Shown here piece by piece: positions 4,017 to 5,231 of a stretch of 5,231 nt of DNA; position 1 is the stretch's first letter, and the number at the start of each line of letters is the position of its first letter. The notes below the pieces were generated by a model. The model saw only the letters and a program-made list of their open reading frames with translations. It had not been told where the DNA came from and searched no databases. A program made the position numbers and the translations under genes. Origin of the DNA: Streptosporangiaceae bacterium (GTDB taxonomy: Bacteria; Actinomycetota; Actinomycetes; Streptosporangiales; Streptosporangiaceae); the NCBI GenBank assembly GCA_030050125.1, contig JASIJN010000029.1, forward strand, positions 1 through 5,231, read 5' to 3'.

Positions 4017-5231
4017 GTGATAGCGACCGCTTCGCACCCGCCCGAGCCCGGTGACCTGGTTGAGCTCACCGTGGGCGAGGTCGCGCACGGCGGCTGGTGC
4101 GTGGCCAGGACCGGCCCAGGCCCGGTGGTCTTCGTGCGGCACGCGCTGCCTGGAGAGCGGGTCCGCGCGGTCATCACCCAGACCACGTCGCGGTTCGCCC
4201 GGGCCGATGCCACGCAGATCCTCGATGCCTCGGCGGACCGGGTCCCGTCGCCCTGCCCGCACGCGCGGCCCGGCGGCTGCGGCGGCTGCGACTGGCAGCA
4301 CGCAAGCCTTACGGCCCAGCGCGCCCTGAAGGCGGCGGTCGTCCGCCAGCAGTTGCGCCGCATCGCCGGCATCGAGCGCGAGGTAGCCGTCGAGCCCATG
4401 CCCGGCGACGAGACCGGCCTTGGCTGGCGTACCCGGGTAAAGTTCGCGGTCGGCCGGGACGGCGTCGCCGGCCTGCGCCGGCACCGCTCGCACGAGATCA
4501 TGGCGATCGGCGACTGCCTGATCGCCCATCCGCTGATCGACACGGCGGCGGTTACCGGGCAGCGGTGGCCGGGGGCGGCCTCGGTCGAGGTCGCTGTGGC
4601 GCCCGGGTCCGGCCAGCGGGCGGTGATCGTCTCGGGCCGCGCGGCGACCGCTCGCGGCCATGGCCACCTGCGCCAGCGCGCCGTCGGCCGGGACTGGAGG
4701 GTCAGCGCCACCGGGTTCTGGCAGGTGCACCCGCTCGCGGCGGACACGCTCGCGGCGGCCGTGCTCGATGCGCTCCGCCCCGGACCGGGGGACGTGGCGC
4801 TGGACCTGTACTGCGGGGCCGGGTTGTTCACCGGGGTCGTGGCCGAGGCCGTCGGCCCGTCGGGAACGGTGATCGGGATCGAGGCAGATGCCGCCGCCGT
4901 CCGCGACGCCCGGCACAACCTGCGCGCGACCCCGTGGGCGCGGGTGCACCGGGGCGATGCCGCGACGGTGCTGGCCAGGAACGGGCTGTCCGGCGCCTCG
5001 CTCGCCGTGCTCGACCCGCCCAGGACGGGAATCGACCGGCGGGTCATCGGCCTGCTGTCGGCACCGGCCCCGGCGCGGGACCAGCGCGGCAGCCAGGCGG
5101 CTCGGGTCCGGCGGATAGCGTACGTGTCCTGTGATCCCGCCACCATGGCCCGCGACATCGGCGTGTTCCGCGCCTCGGGCTGGGTCCTGGAGGCCCTGCG
5201 CGGCTTCGACGCGTTCCCGATGACGCACCAC
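4017..5231 (+). CDS. TRAM-domain class I SAM-dependent RNA (uracil-5-)methyltransferase, TrmA/RlmD family; 3' end beyond window
   Basis: An open frame of 405 residues runs without a stop to the window edge. It is predicted to methylate C5 of a uridine in rRNA or tRNA using SAM. Residues about 8-69 form the TRAM RNA-binding domain. Cysteines C80, C88, C91 (C-x7-C-x2-C) and C167 fit the [4Fe-4S] site of the RlmD group. Catalytic-domain motifs are FWQVHP (234-239), SAM-binding LDLYCGAGLF (262-271), E289, DPPRTG (333-338) and YVSCDPATMARD (369-380) with nucleophile C372. The visible end, FPMTHH, is the motif immediately before the family's conserved Glu general base, so roughly ten residues are missing. 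GTG 4017 has GGGAG at 4003-4007, 9 nt upstream; an in-frame GTG at 3996 is a weaker alternative. No clear promoter is seen. It is divergent from ceoB, as Rv2689c is on the same side of ceoB in M. tuberculosis. rRNA versus tRNA target cannot be told. Confidence 0.93.
   Translation, partial: MIATASHPPEPGDLVELTVGEVAHGGWCVARTGPGPVVFVRHALPGERVRAVITQTTSRFARADATQILDASADRVPSPCPHARPGGCGGCDWQHASLTAQRALKAAVVRQQLRRIAGIEREVAVEPMPGDETGLGWRTRVKFAVGRDGVAGLRRHRSHEIMAIGDCLIAHPLIDTAAVTGQRWPGAASVEVAVAPGSGQRAVIVSGRAATARGHGHLRQRAVGRDWRVSATGFWQVHPLAADTLAAAVLDALRPGPGDVALDLYCGAGLFTGVVAEAVGPSGTVIGIEADAAAVRDARHNLRATPWARVHRGDAATVLARNGLSGASLAVLDPPRTGIDRRVIGLLSAPAPARDQRGSQAARVRRIAYVSCDPATMARDIGVFRASGWVLEALRGFDAFPMTHH

Noticed and set aside
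3221..4054. Plus-strand open frame of 277 codons opposite ceoB
   Set aside because: Antisense shadow of the RCK gene; no motifs, and it crosses the divergent promoter region.
4097..5134. Plus-strand open frame of 345 codons in another phase over the methyltransferase
   Set aside because: Arg/Gly/Ala/Pro-rich translation without domain signatures; it arises from the GC-rich third codon positions of the true frame.
3893..5158. Long upstream extension of the ceoB reading frame on the minus strand (frame open from 3218 to 5158, 646 codons)
   Set aside because: The part upstream of 3892 is Arg/Pro/Ser/Ala-rich with no family resemblance and runs antisense to the well-supported methyltransferase. 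The RCK domain and Shine-Dalgarno place the start at 3892.
3999..5231. Minus-strand open frame of about 410 codons
   Set aside because: Antisense shadow of the methyltransferase gene: low-complexity Arg/Gly/Ala composition, no motifs. The plus-strand frame carries all TRAM, Fe-S and SAM motifs.
1..5231. CRISPR array, tRNA, rRNA, insertion sequence, phage or defence system
   Set aside because: No direct-repeat arrays, cloverleaf-like sequences, transposase motifs or terminal inverted repeats were found; nearly every base belongs to housekeeping genes and short intergenic gaps.

Overview
The window is GC-rich (roughly 70% by eye), nearly all coding, and uses GTG starts freely. Its genes are typical of high-GC Actinomycetota: dUTPase followed by a DUF3710 protein, a two-gene RCK/TrkA pair of the mycobacterial CeoB/CeoC type, and a TRAM-domain SAM-dependent RNA methyltransferase. 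Gene order and orientation match the Mycobacterium tuberculosis segment from dut (Rv2697c) to Rv2689c as I recall it. The tuberculosis neighbours between these genes (OB-fold protein, DUF3159 protein, APC permease) are absent, and an AI-2E family membrane protein lies next to dut. This is probably a non-mycobacterial actinobacterium; I cannot name the genus.

Layout. (1) 84-1133 (+): AI-2E family (PF01594) permease-like protein whose frame is open to the left edge, so its start is uncertain. (2) 1134-1236: a structured intergenic stretch with a likely promoter (-10 TAGGGT at 1186-1191) and a possible leaderless 11-codon leader ORF ending 2 nt before dut. (3) 1237-1722 (+) dut and 1758-2543 (+) DUF3710, 35 nt apart, probably one operon. 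(4) 2544-2555: a 12-nt gap at which the dut operon converges with the trk operon. (5) 3892-2556 (-): ceoB then ceoC, coupled by a one-base TGATG overlap. (6) 3893-4016: a 124-nt divergent promoter region with a minus-strand GATAAT -10 and a compound inverted repeat centred on GCCATATGGC. (7) 4017-5231 (+): the TRAM RNA methyltransferase, open to the right edge and lacking only its last few residues.

How the genes work together. dUTPase keeps uracil out of DNA and supplies dUMP. DUF3710 has no established function but is translated with dut. CeoB and CeoC are cytosolic nucleotide-sensing gating subunits for K+ uptake, and no membrane K+ channel subunit is encoded here. The methyltransferase should make 5-methyluridine in rRNA or tRNA. 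The AI-2E protein is an integral membrane exporter or antiporter of unknown substrate. I see no CRISPR array, tRNA, rRNA, insertion sequence or phage gene. This is a compact housekeeping locus rather than an accessory island; the points worth a second look are regulatory and syntenic.
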